A stretch of 64,000 nucleotides of DNA from Rhizobium sp. R711. GTDB taxonomy: Bacteria; Pseudomonadota; Alphaproteobacteria; Rhizobiales; Rhizobiaceae. Both the position numbers and the translations under genes were made by a program. Below the pieces are notes generated by a model. The model was not told the origin of the DNA. It searched no databases and saw nothing but the letters and a program-made list of their open reading frames with translations. Below, in pieces: positions 45,587-54,747 of the stretch; position 1 is the stretch's first letter; the number at the start of each line of letters is the position of its first letter. The stretch lies in contig NZ_LOKZ01000001.1 in NCBI RefSeq assembly GCF_002211365.1, forward strand, positions 1 to 64,000, given 5' to 3'.

Positions 45587-45644
45587 ACCGTTTAAAATCT
45601 GACCCCGCGACCTTGCGGGGATATCGAAGAGCCCGCAACACCTC

Positions 45645-46844
45645 ATGAAGACCGCAGATCCGGAATTGATGCGCGCGATCAACCGCTTGAACGTGCTGGA
45701 TACGATCCGCCGTCACGGCCCCATATCGCGTGTCGAGATCAGCGAGCGGACACAATTGTCGACGACCACGGTTTCAGCGATCACCGCCTCGCTGCTCGAC
45801 GATGGCCTGATCCTGCCGCGCCATGAAGGCGATATTCGCAACGAGGCGTCCCGCGGTCGACCGCGCGTCATGCTCGAGCTCAACCCGGATGCTGCGCGCG
45901 TGGTTGGCGCCAAGATCGCGGCCAACCGTCTCGTTTTCGTGGTCACCGATTTTCGCGGTGACGTGCTATCGAAACTCACGCTTCCCATTCGCATCGATCG
46001 CCAACCGATCGGCGTTATCGCCGATCTCGTCGAGGATGGCGTGCGCCGCTGTGTGGTCGATGCCGGGCTCTCGCTCGAAGATGTCGATAGTGTTTGCCTT
46101 GGCCTCCCGGGCGTCATCGAACATCGCACCGGCCATATCCGCAGCAGCCCGATCTTTCGCGACACGAATGTCGACTTTGCCAGCGAGATGACGGCCAGGC
46201 TCAACACTGCGACCATCGTCGAAAGCGATGCGCATGCCATTACGCTTGCCCATCACTGGTTCGGCCAGGCGCGTGATCTGGAGGACATGGTCCTGATCTC
46301 GCTCGAGCAGACCCTTGGACTGGGCGTGCTCCATGACAATCAGCTGTTTCGCGGCGCCGGCGGCCTCAGCCACAATCTTGGCGACCTGGTGCTCGGGATG
46401 GGACCGCGCGGCATCGTGCGACTGTCGAGCCAGGCTGGCGAAAGCGAGATCCTCGGCGAGCAGCCGGCCAGCGGCCGGTTTGCCGAAGCCATCCGGCTTG
46501 GACGGGGAATGACGCACGCCCAGGCGCTTATCAAGGCCGAAGACGACACATTGATCAGCGCTGCAATCCGTGCCGGAGAAGCCGTCGGCGTGGCGATCGC
46601 CAATATCGTCACCCTGTTTGCACCACCAAGGGTGATCCTTGTGGGCTCCAGTCTTGCGCTCGGCGAGCCGTTTCTTAACAGCCTGCGAAAGGCCTATGCG
46701 CTCGCCGTGCCGCCGTCCCTGAAGGGCGTTGCCGAACTCGTCTTCGACGACTCGACCGATGACTTCTGGGCGCAAGGGGCGGCCGCGGTGGCGCTTTACG
46801 AACTCTACGAGTCGCCGTGGAACACCACCGGTCCGGCGATCTAG
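45645..46844 (+). CDS. ROK-family (NagC/XylR type) repressor
   Basis: A protein of 399 residues. An N-terminal winged helix (RLNVLDTIRRHGPISRVEIS, LSTTTVSAITASLLDDGLIL) is joined to a ROK sugar-kinase-like domain (SVCLGLPGVIEHRTGHIRSS, LISLEQTLGLGVLHDNQLFR, FAPPRVILVGSSLALGEPF). The zinc cluster usual in ROK proteins (His plus CxCGxxGC) is absent: the region reads GGLSHNLGDLVLGMGPRGIV with no cysteine. It probably represses both this operon and the divergent importer, released by the imported sugar. Confidence 0.88.
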   Translation: MKTADPELMRAINRLNVLDTIRRHGPISRVEISERTQLSTTTVSAITASLLDDGLILPRHEGDIRNEASRGRPRVMLELNPDAARVVGAKIAANRLVFVVTDFRGDVLSKLTLPIRIDRQPIGVIADLVEDGVRRCVVDAGLSLEDVDSVCLGLPGVIEHRTGHIRSSPIFRDTNVDFASEMTARLNTATIVESDAHAITLAHHWFGQARDLEDMVLISLEQTLGLGVLHDNQLFRGAGGLSHNLGDLVLGMGPRGIVRLSSQAGESEILGEQPASGRFAEAIRLGRGMTHAQALIKAEDDTLISAAIRAGEAVGVAIANIVTLFAPPRVILVGSSLALGEPFLNSLRKAYALAVPPSLKGVAELVFDDSTDDFWAQGAAAVALYELYESPWNTTGPAI

Positions 46845-46878
46845 AAGGCAAAATCACGACATTCAACGGGAGGAAATC

Positions 46879-47979
46879 ATGGAACCAGTCGGTATCGGCA
46901 TCATTGGCTGCGGCAACATCTCCGGCGCCTATCTGAAGGCGATGGCATCGTTTCCGATCCTTGCCGTCAAGGGTGTTGCTGACCTCAACCATGACATGGC
47001 CTTGGCTAAAGCGGCCGAGTTTAACGTGCCGGCAAGAAAGATCGATGAACTGTTTGCCGATCCCAGCGTCGAGATCATCGTCAACCTGACGGTGCCCAAG
47101 GCGCATGTCGCCGTTGGTCTGCAGGCGCTTGAGGCAGGCAAGCACACTTATTCGGAAAAGCCGCTTGGGATCAATTTTGCGGAAGGCAAGCGACTTGCGC
47201 AGGCAGCAAAAGCCAAGGACTTGCGTATCGGTGCTGCGCCCGACACCTTTCTCGGCGGCGGGCATCAGAGCGCGCGCGCACTCCTCGATCAGGGCGTGAT
47301 TGGCCAACCGGTCGGTGGAACCGCGACCTTCATGTGCCCAGGTCATGAGCGCTGGCATCCCAATCCCGCCTTTTATTACGACGTTGGCGGCGGACCGATG
47401 CTCGATATGGGTCCCTATTACATCACCGATCTCGTCAACCTTTTTGGACCCGTTGCACAGGTCGCGAGCTTTGCGGTCACGCCGCGCAAGGAGCGCGTCA
47501 TTACCAGCGAACCGAGAAACGGCGAGCATATTCCGGTACATGTGCCAACCCATGTGGCAGGTCTCATGGCCTTTGCTAATGGCGCAGTCGTTCAGATCGG
47601 CATGAGCTTCGACGTCGCCGGCCACAAGCACGTGCCGCTTGAGATTTACGGGACCGAAGGCACACTGATTGTGCCCGATCCGAACCATTTTGGCGGTGAC
47701 GTGGAACTCCTGAAGAAGGGGGGAACGTTCGAGCAGCAGCAACTGACAGCACCTTATGCCGACGGCAATTACCGCTCGATCGGTGTCGCGGACCTCGCTT
47801 ATGCCGTTCGCAACAACCGACCGCATCGCGCCAACGGCGATCTGGCTCTGCATGTCCTTGAAGTCATGGAAGCCTTCGACACGGCCTCGAGGAGCGGCCG
47901 CACGGTCGCCATTATAACGCAAACCGAGCGGCCGATGCCGCTGTCCCAGTCGCTCGTTGACGGGCGTCTGGCCAAGTAA
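46879..47979 (+). CDS. Gfo/Idh/MocA-family sugar dehydrogenase
   Basis: A protein of 366 residues; the start at 46879 follows GGGAGGAAATC. The NAD(P)-binding Rossmann segment GIGIIGCGNISGAYLKAMAS opens it, and the family's catalytic lysine motif appears as YSEKPLGINF. The C-terminal alpha/beta domain includes YYDVGGGPMLDMGPYYITD, where the second active-site residues lie. It would oxidise or epimerise a hexose, cyclitol or keto-glucoside. It sits 34 bases after the ROK gene and 17 bases before the ThuA-domain gene. Confidence 0.88.
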   Translation: MEPVGIGIIGCGNISGAYLKAMASFPILAVKGVADLNHDMALAKAAEFNVPARKIDELFADPSVEIIVNLTVPKAHVAVGLQALEAGKHTYSEKPLGINFAEGKRLAQAAKAKDLRIGAAPDTFLGGGHQSARALLDQGVIGQPVGGTATFMCPGHERWHPNPAFYYDVGGGPMLDMGPYYITDLVNLFGPVAQVASFAVTPRKERVITSEPRNGEHIPVHVPTHVAGLMAFANGAVVQIGMSFDVAGHKHVPLEIYGTEGTLIVPDPNHFGGDVELLKKGGTFEQQQLTAPYADGNYRSIGVADLAYAVRNNRPHRANGDLALHVLEVMEAFDTASRSGRTVAIITQTERPMPLSQSLVDGRLAK

Positions 47980-47996
47980 CCATCAGGAGGAAGAGT

Positions 47997-48638
47997 ATGC
48001 GTGAAGCACTGATCGTCTGGGGCGGATGGAGTGGCCACGAGCCGCAGGAATGCGCAGCAATCATCAAGGACATGCTGGAGGAAGATGGGTTCAAGGTCTA
48101 CGTCGAACACACGACCGAAGCCTTTGCAGACCCATCGGTCCATGATCTCAGCCTCGTCGTACCGATCGTAACGATGTCGAAAATCGAAAAGGAAGAGATC
48201 AAGAACCTTGCGGCTGCGATCGAGGGTGGCGTCGGCCTTGCGGGCTACCATGGCGGGGCGGGCGACAGCTTTCGCGAGTGCGTGGAGTATCAGTTCATCG
48301 TCGGCGGCCAGTGGGTCGCCCATCCAGGCAACATCATCGACTACACGGTCAATATCACCCGGCCCGACGATCCCGTCATGGAGGGCATTAGCGACTTTCC
48401 ATACACCTCCGAGCAATATTACATGCATGTCGACCCCTCGAACGAGGTGCTGGCGACGACGCGCTTCAACGGCGAACACGCCTATTGGATCGACGGCGTC
48501 GAGATGCCTGTCGCCTGGAAGCGCAAATATGGCAAGGGACGTGTTTTTTATTCTTCACTTGGCCATCAGGCCAAGGAATTCTCGGTGCCGCAGATGAAGA
48601 CGATTTTCCGTCGCGGTGCGAACTGGGCAGCGCGCTGA
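47997..48638 (+). CDS. ThuA-domain protein (trehalose-utilisation-like)
   Basis: A protein of 213 residues with the ThuA class I amidotransferase-like fold: ALIVWGGWSGHEPQECAAII, NLAAAIEGGVGLAGYHGGAG and the late KYGKGRVFYSSLGHQAKEF. ThuA proteins accompany Gfo/Idh dehydrogenases (ThuB) in rhizobial trehalose/disaccharide catabolism, where the pair makes and handles 3-keto-sugars. GGAGG precedes the ATG. This is the last gene of the plus-strand operon, closed by the terminator at 48651. Confidence 0.85.
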   Translation: MREALIVWGGWSGHEPQECAAIIKDMLEEDGFKVYVEHTTEAFADPSVHDLSLVVPIVTMSKIEKEEIKNLAAAIEGGVGLAGYHGGAGDSFRECVEYQFIVGGQWVAHPGNIIDYTVNITRPDDPVMEGISDFPYTSEQYYMHVDPSNEVLATTRFNGEHAYWIDGVEMPVAWKRKYGKGRVFYSSLGHQAKEFSVPQMKTIFRRGANWAAR

Positions 48639-48650
48639 GCGCCAGTTCAG

Positions 48651-48685
48651 AAAATACCGGCACTGCCGTTTGGAGCCGGTATTTT
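48651..48685. terminator. Bidirectional terminator
   Basis: AAAATACCGGC (48651-48661) and GCCGGTATTTT (48675-48685) are perfect inverted copies with a 13-base loop, giving a T-run on both strands. It ends the ThuA operon and the convergent dadA gene. Confidence 0.85.
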
Positions 48686-48718
48686 GTCAAGATAGCGTAG
48701 GAATTACCCCTGCGTATG

Positions 48719-49972
48719 TCAGCCGTAGCGGCCGAGATCCAAGCCCTCGGTCGATATTTGCGGTTTCGCCTTGTTGACAAGGTCGGTCAGTACGCGGCCG
48801 GAGCCGCAGGCCATCGTCCAGCCAAGCGTGCCATGGCCAGAGTTGAGGTAGAGGTTGTCATAGACCGTCTTGCCGATAATTGGCGTTCCGTCGGGCGTCA
48901 TCGGTCGCAGTCCGCACCAGAACTGCGCCTTGCTCTGGTCCCCTGCTCCGCCGAACAGATCCTCGACCGAATGCGCAAGTGTTGCCTTACGATTGCCAGG
49001 CAAGTCCTTGTTGAAACGCGCGATTTCGGCCATACCCCCGACGCGGATGCGATCGCCAAGACGGGTGATGGCGATCTTGAAGGTTTCATCCATGATCGTC
49101 GAGACCGGTGCCCGGCTCTCGTCGACGACCGGAACCGTGATCGAGTATCCCTTGACCGGATATATCGGGACCTTCAGTCCGAGCGGTTTCAACAGAATTG
49201 GCGTGTAGCTGCCGAACGCAGCGACGAAGACGTCGCTGGCAAAAGCACCGTGTGAGGTTACAACCGCCTTGATGCGGTTGTTTTCGATAAGCAGCCTGTG
49301 GACCTCTGCCCCGTAGACGAACCGCACACCCAATGCCTGCGCCCGCTTTGCGAGTTCGTTTGTAAATTTGAAGCAATCGCCCGTTTCGTCGTTGGGCAGG
49401 CGCAAACCGCCGACGATCTTATGCTTGACGGGCGCCAGTCCCGGTTCGGCCGCGACACATCCTGCCGTGTCGAGTACCTCGAACGGCACACCGTCTTTTA
49501 CGAGGACCTCGATGTCTTTTGTAATCGAGTCGAGCTGCCTTTGCGTGCGAAAAAGCTGCAGGGTCCCCTGGGTCCGCTCGTCGTAGGCGATGCCGGTCTC
49601 GTCACGCAGTTCAATCAGGCAGTCGCGGCTGTATTCTGCAAGGCGGACCATACGGCTCTTGTTGATCGCGTAACGCGCCGAAGTGCAGTTGCGCAGCATC
49701 GCCGACATCCAGGCCCAGGTGGCCGGGTCGAATGTCGGACGTATGATCAAGGGCGCGTGCTTCATGAACAGCCATTTGATGGCCTTTTGGGGAATCCCGG
49801 GTGCGGCCCAAGGGGATGCATAACCGGGCGAGATCTCGCCGGCATTGGCGTAGCTGGTTTCCAGCGCCGGCCCGCTCTGGCGCTCCAGCACCGTTACTTC
49901 ATGTCCCGATTTCGCCAGATAGTAGGCCGTGGTGACGCCGATAACGCCAGCGCCCAAGACAGTGATCTTCAT
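48719..49972 (-). CDS. dadA: D-amino acid dehydrogenase small subunit
   Basis: A protein of 417 residues, the usual DadA length. The FAD-binding [20 protein letters not shown] starts it, followed by [20 protein letters not shown] and the C-terminal [20 protein letters not shown] and [20 protein letters not shown], all diagnostic. It oxidises D-amino acids such as D-alanine to keto acids and passes electrons to the respiratory chain. No alanine racemase or Lrp-type regulator is next to it, so unlike the dadRAX arrangement it stands alone. Confidence 0.93.
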   Translation of the reverse strand: MKITVLGAGVIGVTTAYYLAKSGHEVTVLERQSGPALETSYANAGEISPGYASPWAAPGIPQKAIKWLFMKHAPLIIRPTFDPATWAWMSAMLRNCTSARYAINKSRMVRLAEYSRDCLIELRDETGIAYDERTQGTLQLFRTQRQLDSITKDIEVLVKDGVPFEVLDTAGCVAAEPGLAPVKHKIVGGLRLPNDETGDCFKFTNELAKRAQALGVRFVYGAEVHRLLIENNRIKAVVTSHGAFASDVFVAAFGSYTPILLKPLGLKVPIYPVKGYSITVPVVDESRAPVSTIMDETFKIAITRLGDRIRVGGMAEIARFNKDLPGNRKATLAHSVEDLFGGAGDQSKAQFWCGLRPMTPDGTPIIGKTVYDNLYLNSGHGTLGWTMACGSGRVLTDLVNKAKPQISTEGLDLGRYG

Positions 49973-50205
49973 TATGCACCCCGAAAACAGAAAGACGTCA
50001 GGTCAGATGTAACGGCATTGAAGGCGATGACCCAATAGAACTTCGCAAGAGACGGTGTTGGCGTCTGCAGCCGAAGCGCGGCAGTTTTCGCACGCCGTTT
50101 CCGCCGATGCTGCTGTCCATGATTGACCCAACCTTACCTAAGGCGAGGATATCGCTCGCCCAACGAACGTTTCACGCAATTCGTCATGGAATCCAGTAAT
50201 TAGTC

Positions 50206-50478
50206 TCAAGTCTTTGCAATTTTCATTACCTCGTTGAGAGTTTCGTGCAAATGACGGATTAGTCGTCGCTGCTCTTGCGAGAGGATGTGAATCCACCCCG
50301 CATTATGGCAACCGGGTGAGTCACAATCTGTTGAAACGAAGCCCAGGACAGGCCGACCAGCGCGGCCGCCCTTCCGCAGTCTGTCGATTTTGCCTGCTTG
50401 AGTTGGGGCGCAGAAGAATTCCACCTCGCATCCACTTTCAGGCTGGACAAACGGCCCTTGCAACTCGGATTTGAACAA
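50206..50478 (-). CDS. Small hypothetical protein
   Basis: A frame of 90 codons starting with TTG; GGAGG lies about eight bases upstream, which supports it. The product has five cysteines (GCEVEFFCAPTQAG, STDCDSPGCHNAGW) and a helical end (LSQEQRRLIRHLHETLNEVM). No family is recognised. It is divergent from the MscS gene, whose start is 47 bases away. Confidence 0.4.
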   Translation of the reverse strand: MFKSELQGPFVQPESGCEVEFFCAPTQAGKIDRLRKGGRAGRPVLGFVSTDCDSPGCHNAGWIHILSQEQRRLIRHLHETLNEVMKIAKT

Positions 50479-50525
50479 AACCCCGCCTCCGCTGGTTATT
50501 CTTGCAAAATCGCGAGAAGACGACG

Positions 50526-51848
50526 ATGGATTTCCTAGAGGCGGTCAACGCTGCCGGATCCTGGCTTCAGGTTTTCCTTCTCAATGAATGGACGCTCTAT
50601 CAGTGCGCCCTGATTGTCGCTGCTTACCTGGTTTCGGGCTTGCTGGAAAAAAGGATCGAGCCGGCACTGGAATCGCGCGCTCGCACCATCAAGGGAAATC
50701 CGGATCTGCTTCGCGTCATCATCGCTTTCATGCGGCGAACACGCTGGCTCTTTCTGATTGTGCTACTGGCGATCGCTGATGCGGTGCTGTTGCAATTTGC
50801 GTGGCCATCGCATCGGTGGCTGGTGGCAACAGCCCTCACCCTGGTGGTGGCGTGGTTCTTAATCTCGGTCCTCACGCGTATCATCCGAAACCTGATGCTG
50901 GCGCGTGTCGTCGCCGCTATCGGCTGGCTCTACTTTGCACTTTATGCGCTTGGGCTGGATAACGCTCTTTTGGCAGCACTCGATGGTATGGCCGTCAATC
51001 TCGGGGCCGTTCGCCTTTCAATGCTGCTCGTCTTGAAGGCCATCATCCTTTCCGTCGCTCTGATCTGGCTTGCAGTTCTGATCGGCAACATGTCGTCGAA
51101 CTGGATCCAGAAGTCAGCGGATCTCACGCCCTCCTTGAAGGTTCTGATCAGCAAACTGATCAAGATAGGGCTCATCGTCTTTGCGGGCGCAGTTGCGTTG
51201 TCTGCAACAGGGATCGACCTGACGGCACTCACGGTCTTTTCAGGTGCTATTGGCGTCGGCATTGGTTTTGGCCTGCAGAAGGTCGTCTCCAACTTCATAT
51301 CCGGCATCATCATCCTGCTCGACAAATCCATCAAACCGGGCGACACGATTACGCTGGGGGAGACCTTCGGCTCCATCCGCGACCTGCGCTCCCGCTTCGT
51401 CTCCGTAATAACAAGAGATGGCAAGGAGTACCTCATTCCGAACGAAGACTTCATTTCCGAGCAAGTCGTCAACTGGTCGTTTTCCAGCAATTATGTCCGC
51501 ATCGAGGTGGATTTCGGAACGTCTTATGACAGCGATCCGCACGAGGTCGCCCGCATCGCGATCGAGGCTGCCAACACCATTCCGCGGGTCGCCAGCACTT
51601 ACGCCCAGCCGGTCTGCTGGATGACGGCATTCGGGGCATCGTCGCTCGATTTCAAGCTGAGATTCTGGATCCTGGACCCGAACAACGGCCTTACCAACGT
51701 GCGCGGTGAAGTCCTCATGGCATTGTGGGATGCGTTCAAGGCAGCCGGCATTTCGATCCCGTTTCCTCATCGCGAAATCATCATGAAGACACCTGTCGAG
51801 CTTGCCCGCGCATCTTTTCGGCAACGGCAAGGTGGCAGCAATGTGTGA
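50526..51848 (+). CDS. MscS-family mechanosensitive channel
   Basis: A protein of 440 residues with about five predicted membrane helices, then the MscS core: pore helix and beta domain GVGIGFGLQKVVSNFISGII, LLDKSIKPGDTITLGETFGS and the exit region YLIPNEDFISEQVVNWSFSS. It should open under membrane tension to release solutes on osmotic downshift. It is longer than E. coli MscS (286) because of an extra N-terminal membrane part. I chose the ATG at 50526; the longer frame starts with TTG. Confidence 0.88.
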   Translation: MDFLEAVNAAGSWLQVFLLNEWTLYQCALIVAAYLVSGLLEKRIEPALESRARTIKGNPDLLRVIIAFMRRTRWLFLIVLLAIADAVLLQFAWPSHRWLVATALTLVVAWFLISVLTRIIRNLMLARVVAAIGWLYFALYALGLDNALLAALDGMAVNLGAVRLSMLLVLKAIILSVALIWLAVLIGNMSSNWIQKSADLTPSLKVLISKLIKIGLIVFAGAVALSATGIDLTALTVFSGAIGVGIGFGLQKVVSNFISGIIILLDKSIKPGDTITLGETFGSIRDLRSRFVSVITRDGKEYLIPNEDFISEQVVNWSFSSNYVRIEVDFGTSYDSDPHEVARIAIEAANTIPRVASTYAQPVCWMTAFGASSLDFKLRFWILDPNNGLTNVRGEVLMALWDAFKAAGISIPFPHREIIMKTPVELARASFRQRQGGSNV

Positions 51849-51944
51849 GGATCACATCGCATTCAAGCTCCGGGGCTTCCTAGCGAAGGCCATGCGGACT
51901 TCGCGCGGATAGTTCGGCAGCCGGTGACACTTGCCTTGCGCAAC

Positions 51945-52031
51945 ATGCGGCATCGCTGCGCAATGTTGGCCGAAGACCAGGAACTGAGTCCGACCGAGGT
52001 GGCGGCTATTCTCGGCATCTCTCGCCCCTAG
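51945..52031 (+). pseudogene. Fragment of an HTH antitoxin/excisionase-type protein
   Basis: A short frame reads LAEDQELSPTEVAAILGISRP and then stops at 52029-52031. This is the helix-turn-helix of small DNA-binding antitoxins or excisionases, which normally continue with ...PLVxxLM. The remainder is gone. Confidence 0.45.
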
Positions 52032-52047
52032 TCGCCTGGGATACGGC

Positions 52048-52170
52048 GATGCGGGCCAGGAGCGTCTGCTCGGTGAACTGCGTGCAATCCGGGAGCGGGT
52101 GGGCAGACTACCCGAACTGGACAACTGCAGCGATGAAAAGATCATCGGCTATGATGGAATTCCCAACTGA
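52048..52170 (+). pseudogene. C-terminal fragment of a VapB-type antitoxin
   Basis: The frame reads RLLGELRAIRERVGRLPEL then DNCSDEKIIGYDGIPN and stops at 52168-52170. It fits the C-terminus of VapB/PSK antitoxins of rhizobia, which ends in LPxLDxRSxDEIxGYDxxGLP. Neither the DNA-binding N-terminus nor a VapC toxin gene is present. Confidence 0.5.
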
Positions 52171-52227
52171 TGGTCATCGATATCTCCGCAAATCTCTGAT
52201 CTAAGCGCTCCCCTTCTTGAGGCCAGA

Positions 52228-53247
52228 CTACAAGGATTGCACCGAAGTTCGCTCGACCAGTTTACAGCGCAGGACGCGATTGCTCGGACGAGCCTTGTTT
52301 CCCGCCACCACGCTGTTCAACAAGTCCGCTCCTTCCAGACCTAAATCGTAATAGGGCAAGGCCGCGGTGGTCAGTTCCGGCTTCAGTGCCAGGGACACCG
52401 TTCGGAAATCGTCAAAGCCGACGATACTGACATCCTCAGGGATGCGGAGACCCAATGCCATTGCCGCGATGTAGACTTGAATCGTCATTTCGTCATTGCC
52501 GCTCATGATTGCAGTCGGTCGATCCTTTTGCTGTAGCATCTCTGTCGCAACGGCAAAGACATAGTTCTTCTCTGCTCCAACTGGTCCTTCCATGCCAAGA
52601 CGGATACTCAGGTCGCTCTCATGAAGGCCAAAGTCTCCAGCGGTTTTACGGAAAGCATCGAGGCGCAGTTGTGCACCCAACAGGATCGGATTGAGCCGGA
52701 TGTAGCCGATCTTTCGATGACCCCTGTCAAGCAGATAACGAGTAAGATCTTGCGCGCCCTGGTAGTCATCCGGCTCAATCGACGGGAACAGTTCGTTCGT
52801 CTGAGGCCTGCAGTTGATCATCACCGTCGGAATCCGGACATCGCCTGCCTCAGGATCCACAGTGCGACGATACATTGTCACATAAAGTACCCCGTCAATC
52901 CGATGGGACTGGAACATTTTCCAGATATCAGCCTCTCTCTTGGACGAACCGCCAGTATTTGCCATGAGGATGGTCTTCCCGTTCGCATTTGCCCAATCCT
53001 GTATTCCGCGCACAATGTCGACGGAATAGGGTGTGGTAGACACATAATCCGTGATGATGCCGAAGGTGTTGGATCGGCTCGAGCGTATGAGGCGCGCCGC
53101 CATGTTTGGAATATAGCCGAGGTCCCGGATAGCCTTTTCTACTCTCTCGCGGGTCTCTTCAGTCACATAAGGCTCACCGTTAATGACCCGTGAAACTGTT
53201 TTGTTGGACACCCCGGCCGCTTTCGCCACGCTGATAATGCTGACCAT
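52228..53247 (-). CDS. LacI-family repressor of the fructan/DFA locus
   Basis: A protein of 339 residues. The N-terminal helix-turn-helix (ISVAKAAGVSNKTVSRVING) is followed by the hinge helix and a sugar-binding domain (NTFGIITDYVSTTPYSVDIV, IPEDVSIVGFDDFRTVSLAL). AAGGAG precedes the ATG. It diverges from the ABC importer and GH91/GH32 genes, and three near-identical operators lie between. The effector is probably the imported oligosaccharide or a product of it. A palindrome CGTTTTAAACG at 53274-53284, just before its own start, may be an additional site. Confidence 0.9.
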   Translation of the reverse strand: MVSIISVAKAAGVSNKTVSRVINGEPYVTEETRERVEKAIRDLGYIPNMAARLIRSSRSNTFGIITDYVSTTPYSVDIVRGIQDWANANGKTILMANTGGSSKREADIWKMFQSHRIDGVLYVTMYRRTVDPEAGDVRIPTVMINCRPQTNELFPSIEPDDYQGAQDLTRYLLDRGHRKIGYIRLNPILLGAQLRLDAFRKTAGDFGLHESDLSIRLGMEGPVGAEKNYVFAVATEMLQQKDRPTAIMSGNDEMTIQVYIAAMALGLRIPEDVSIVGFDDFRTVSLALKPELTTAALPYYDLGLEGADLLNSVVAGNKARPSNRVLRCKLVERTSVQSL

Positions 53248-53291
53248 GTCTCGCCAATCTCCTTGTTGGCAAGCGTTTTAAACGAGTTATA

Positions 53292-53349
53292 TGACAACGT
53301 CGACATTTTTCTATGACAACGTCGACAAGCAATGTTGACAACGTCGTCA
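53292..53349. promoter_or_regulatory. Three LacI-type operators in register
   Basis: TGACAACGTCGACA at 53292-53305 and again at 53314-53327, and TGACAACGTCGTCA at 53336-53349. Each is a near-palindrome around ACGT of the form TGACAAC-GTTGTCA, the type bound by LacI-family repressors. Their centres are exactly 22 bp apart, about two helix turns, so the repressors would line up on one face of the DNA. They lie between the lacI-type gene and the importer. Confidence 0.85.
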
Positions 53350-53419
53350 TATCGCGATTATGGTCCTGCAGTGGAGAGCTTGACCCGCCTGTGCTTCGGG
53401 CAAAATGTGGGAGGAACTG

Positions 53420-54679
53420 ATGAAGAAACTTTTTGGCGCCAGCGCGCTCGCGCTCATTTGCATTGCGGCCTCCGCACAGGCCGAAACCATCAATGTCCTG
53501 GTCGAAGGTGGCGGCGAAATGCTGCAGAAGGCGGTGGCCGAGAAGTTTACCGCCGAAACCGGCGTCGAGGTGAAGTTCACGGTCGTACCCTATCAGGGCG
53601 TCTTCGACAAATTCTCGGCCGAGATCGCGTCCGGCTCGTCGGCCTTCGATGTAGTGACGATCGACGTGGTCTGGAACGCGAAGTTCGCAGACCATGTCGA
53701 CGACCTCTCCACCCTTTTCACAGACGCGGTGCGCAAGGACCTGCCGCCGACGTTGCTTGCCGACGCGACGGTCGGCGGCAAGATGATCGGCGTGCCCACA
53801 TGGGCCAATGCGGAGATCGTTTTCTATCGCAAGGACCTCTTCGACAAGCCAGAGGAAAAAGAGGCCTTCCAAGCGAAATACGGCTATCCGCTTGCCCCGC
53901 CCAGGACCTGGCAGCAGTGGCGCGATATCGCAAAATTCTTCACGCGCGACCTTGACGGAGACGGCAAGGCAGACTTCTGGGGCACCGATACCATCGGCAC
54001 CTTTTCGGAGGAGTGGATGGCGCACGTGCTGCAAGCGGGTTCGCCCGGCGTAATCCTCGATCATGATAACCATGTGATCATCGACAACGAGGCGCACAGG
54101 AAGGCGCTTGAATTCTACATCGCACCCCACTGCACCGATCATTCCGTCCCCGAAAACGTCAACGAAATCGGCTGGGGCGAAGCGCAGAATTTGTTCTATC
54201 AGGGCAAGACTGCGATGATGAAATTCTGGGCGCACGCCTACAAGATGACGCCTGCCGACTCCAAAGTCAGCGGCAAGGTCGGCGTCGCGCCCATGCTCGC
54301 CGGTGATGCAGGGATCGCGGCAATCCCGGGCCCCTGGTACAACGTTGTCCCCTCGACTTCCCAGCACAAGGACGCGGCGAAGAAATTCATTGCTTTTTCG
54401 ATCGCCAACAATGCATTGGGTATCGAGGCTCCGCTCGGCCTTGCTGCGACGAACTCGGCCTATAGCAGTTATGCCAGCAAGCCGGGCTACGAACATTTCA
54501 CGCCGTTGCTTGAGACGCTGGGAGCGCCTGCCACCCAAGGTCGGCCGATGAACGCGAAATACCAGGAAATTGTCGACGAAGCGGTCCTGCCCGCCGTCCA
54601 GGCAGCGCTGACCTGCAAGGCAGACGTCGGGGACGTACTGAAGGAAGCCAAGGAAACAATTGAGGACATTCTCAACTAA
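53420..54679 (+). CDS. ABC transporter binding protein of the fructan/DFA locus
   Basis: A protein of 419 residues, CUT1 type. The start at 53420 follows GGGAGGAACTG. It has a Sec signal (ASALALICIAASAQA) and family features ETINVLVEGGGEMLQKAVA, VVPYQGVFDKFSAEIASGSS and WANAEIVFYRKDLFDKPEEK. It is the first gene of the LacI-controlled operon. The two downstream enzymes act on fructosyl sugars, so the ligand is probably a difructose anhydride, inulobiose or short inulin chain. Confidence 0.88.
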   Translation: MKKLFGASALALICIAASAQAETINVLVEGGGEMLQKAVAEKFTAETGVEVKFTVVPYQGVFDKFSAEIASGSSAFDVVTIDVVWNAKFADHVDDLSTLFTDAVRKDLPPTLLADATVGGKMIGVPTWANAEIVFYRKDLFDKPEEKEAFQAKYGYPLAPPRTWQQWRDIAKFFTRDLDGDGKADFWGTDTIGTFSEEWMAHVLQAGSPGVILDHDNHVIIDNEAHRKALEFYIAPHCTDHSVPENVNEIGWGEAQNLFYQGKTAMMKFWAHAYKMTPADSKVSGKVGVAPMLAGDAGIAAIPGPWYNVVPSTSQHKDAAKKFIAFSIANNALGIEAPLGLAATNSAYSSYASKPGYEHFTPLLETLGAPATQGRPMNAKYQEIVDEAVLPAVQAALTCKADVGDVLKEAKETIEDILN

Positions 54680-54700
54680 TCCGGCACTTTCCTCAACGTC

Positions 54701-54724
54701 GCGGGCGGATCTTATGCCACCCGC
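54701..54724 (+). promoter_or_regulatory. Intercistronic hairpin
   Basis: GCGGGCGG (54701-54708) and CCACCCGC (54717-54724) pair except for one mismatch, between binding-protein and permease genes. A message-stabilising role is inferred. Confidence 0.5.
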
Positions 54725-54747
54725 GCCATCAACTCTCGGAGACGGAC

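Noticed and set aside
46675..47922. Long minus-strand ORF of 415 codons opposite the dehydrogenase gene
   Set aside because: Antisense to the intact Gfo/Idh/MocA gene; low-quality protein sequence.
53180..54538. Minus-strand ORF of 452 codons opposite the binding-protein gene
   Set aside because: Shadow frame; it also runs across the operator region.
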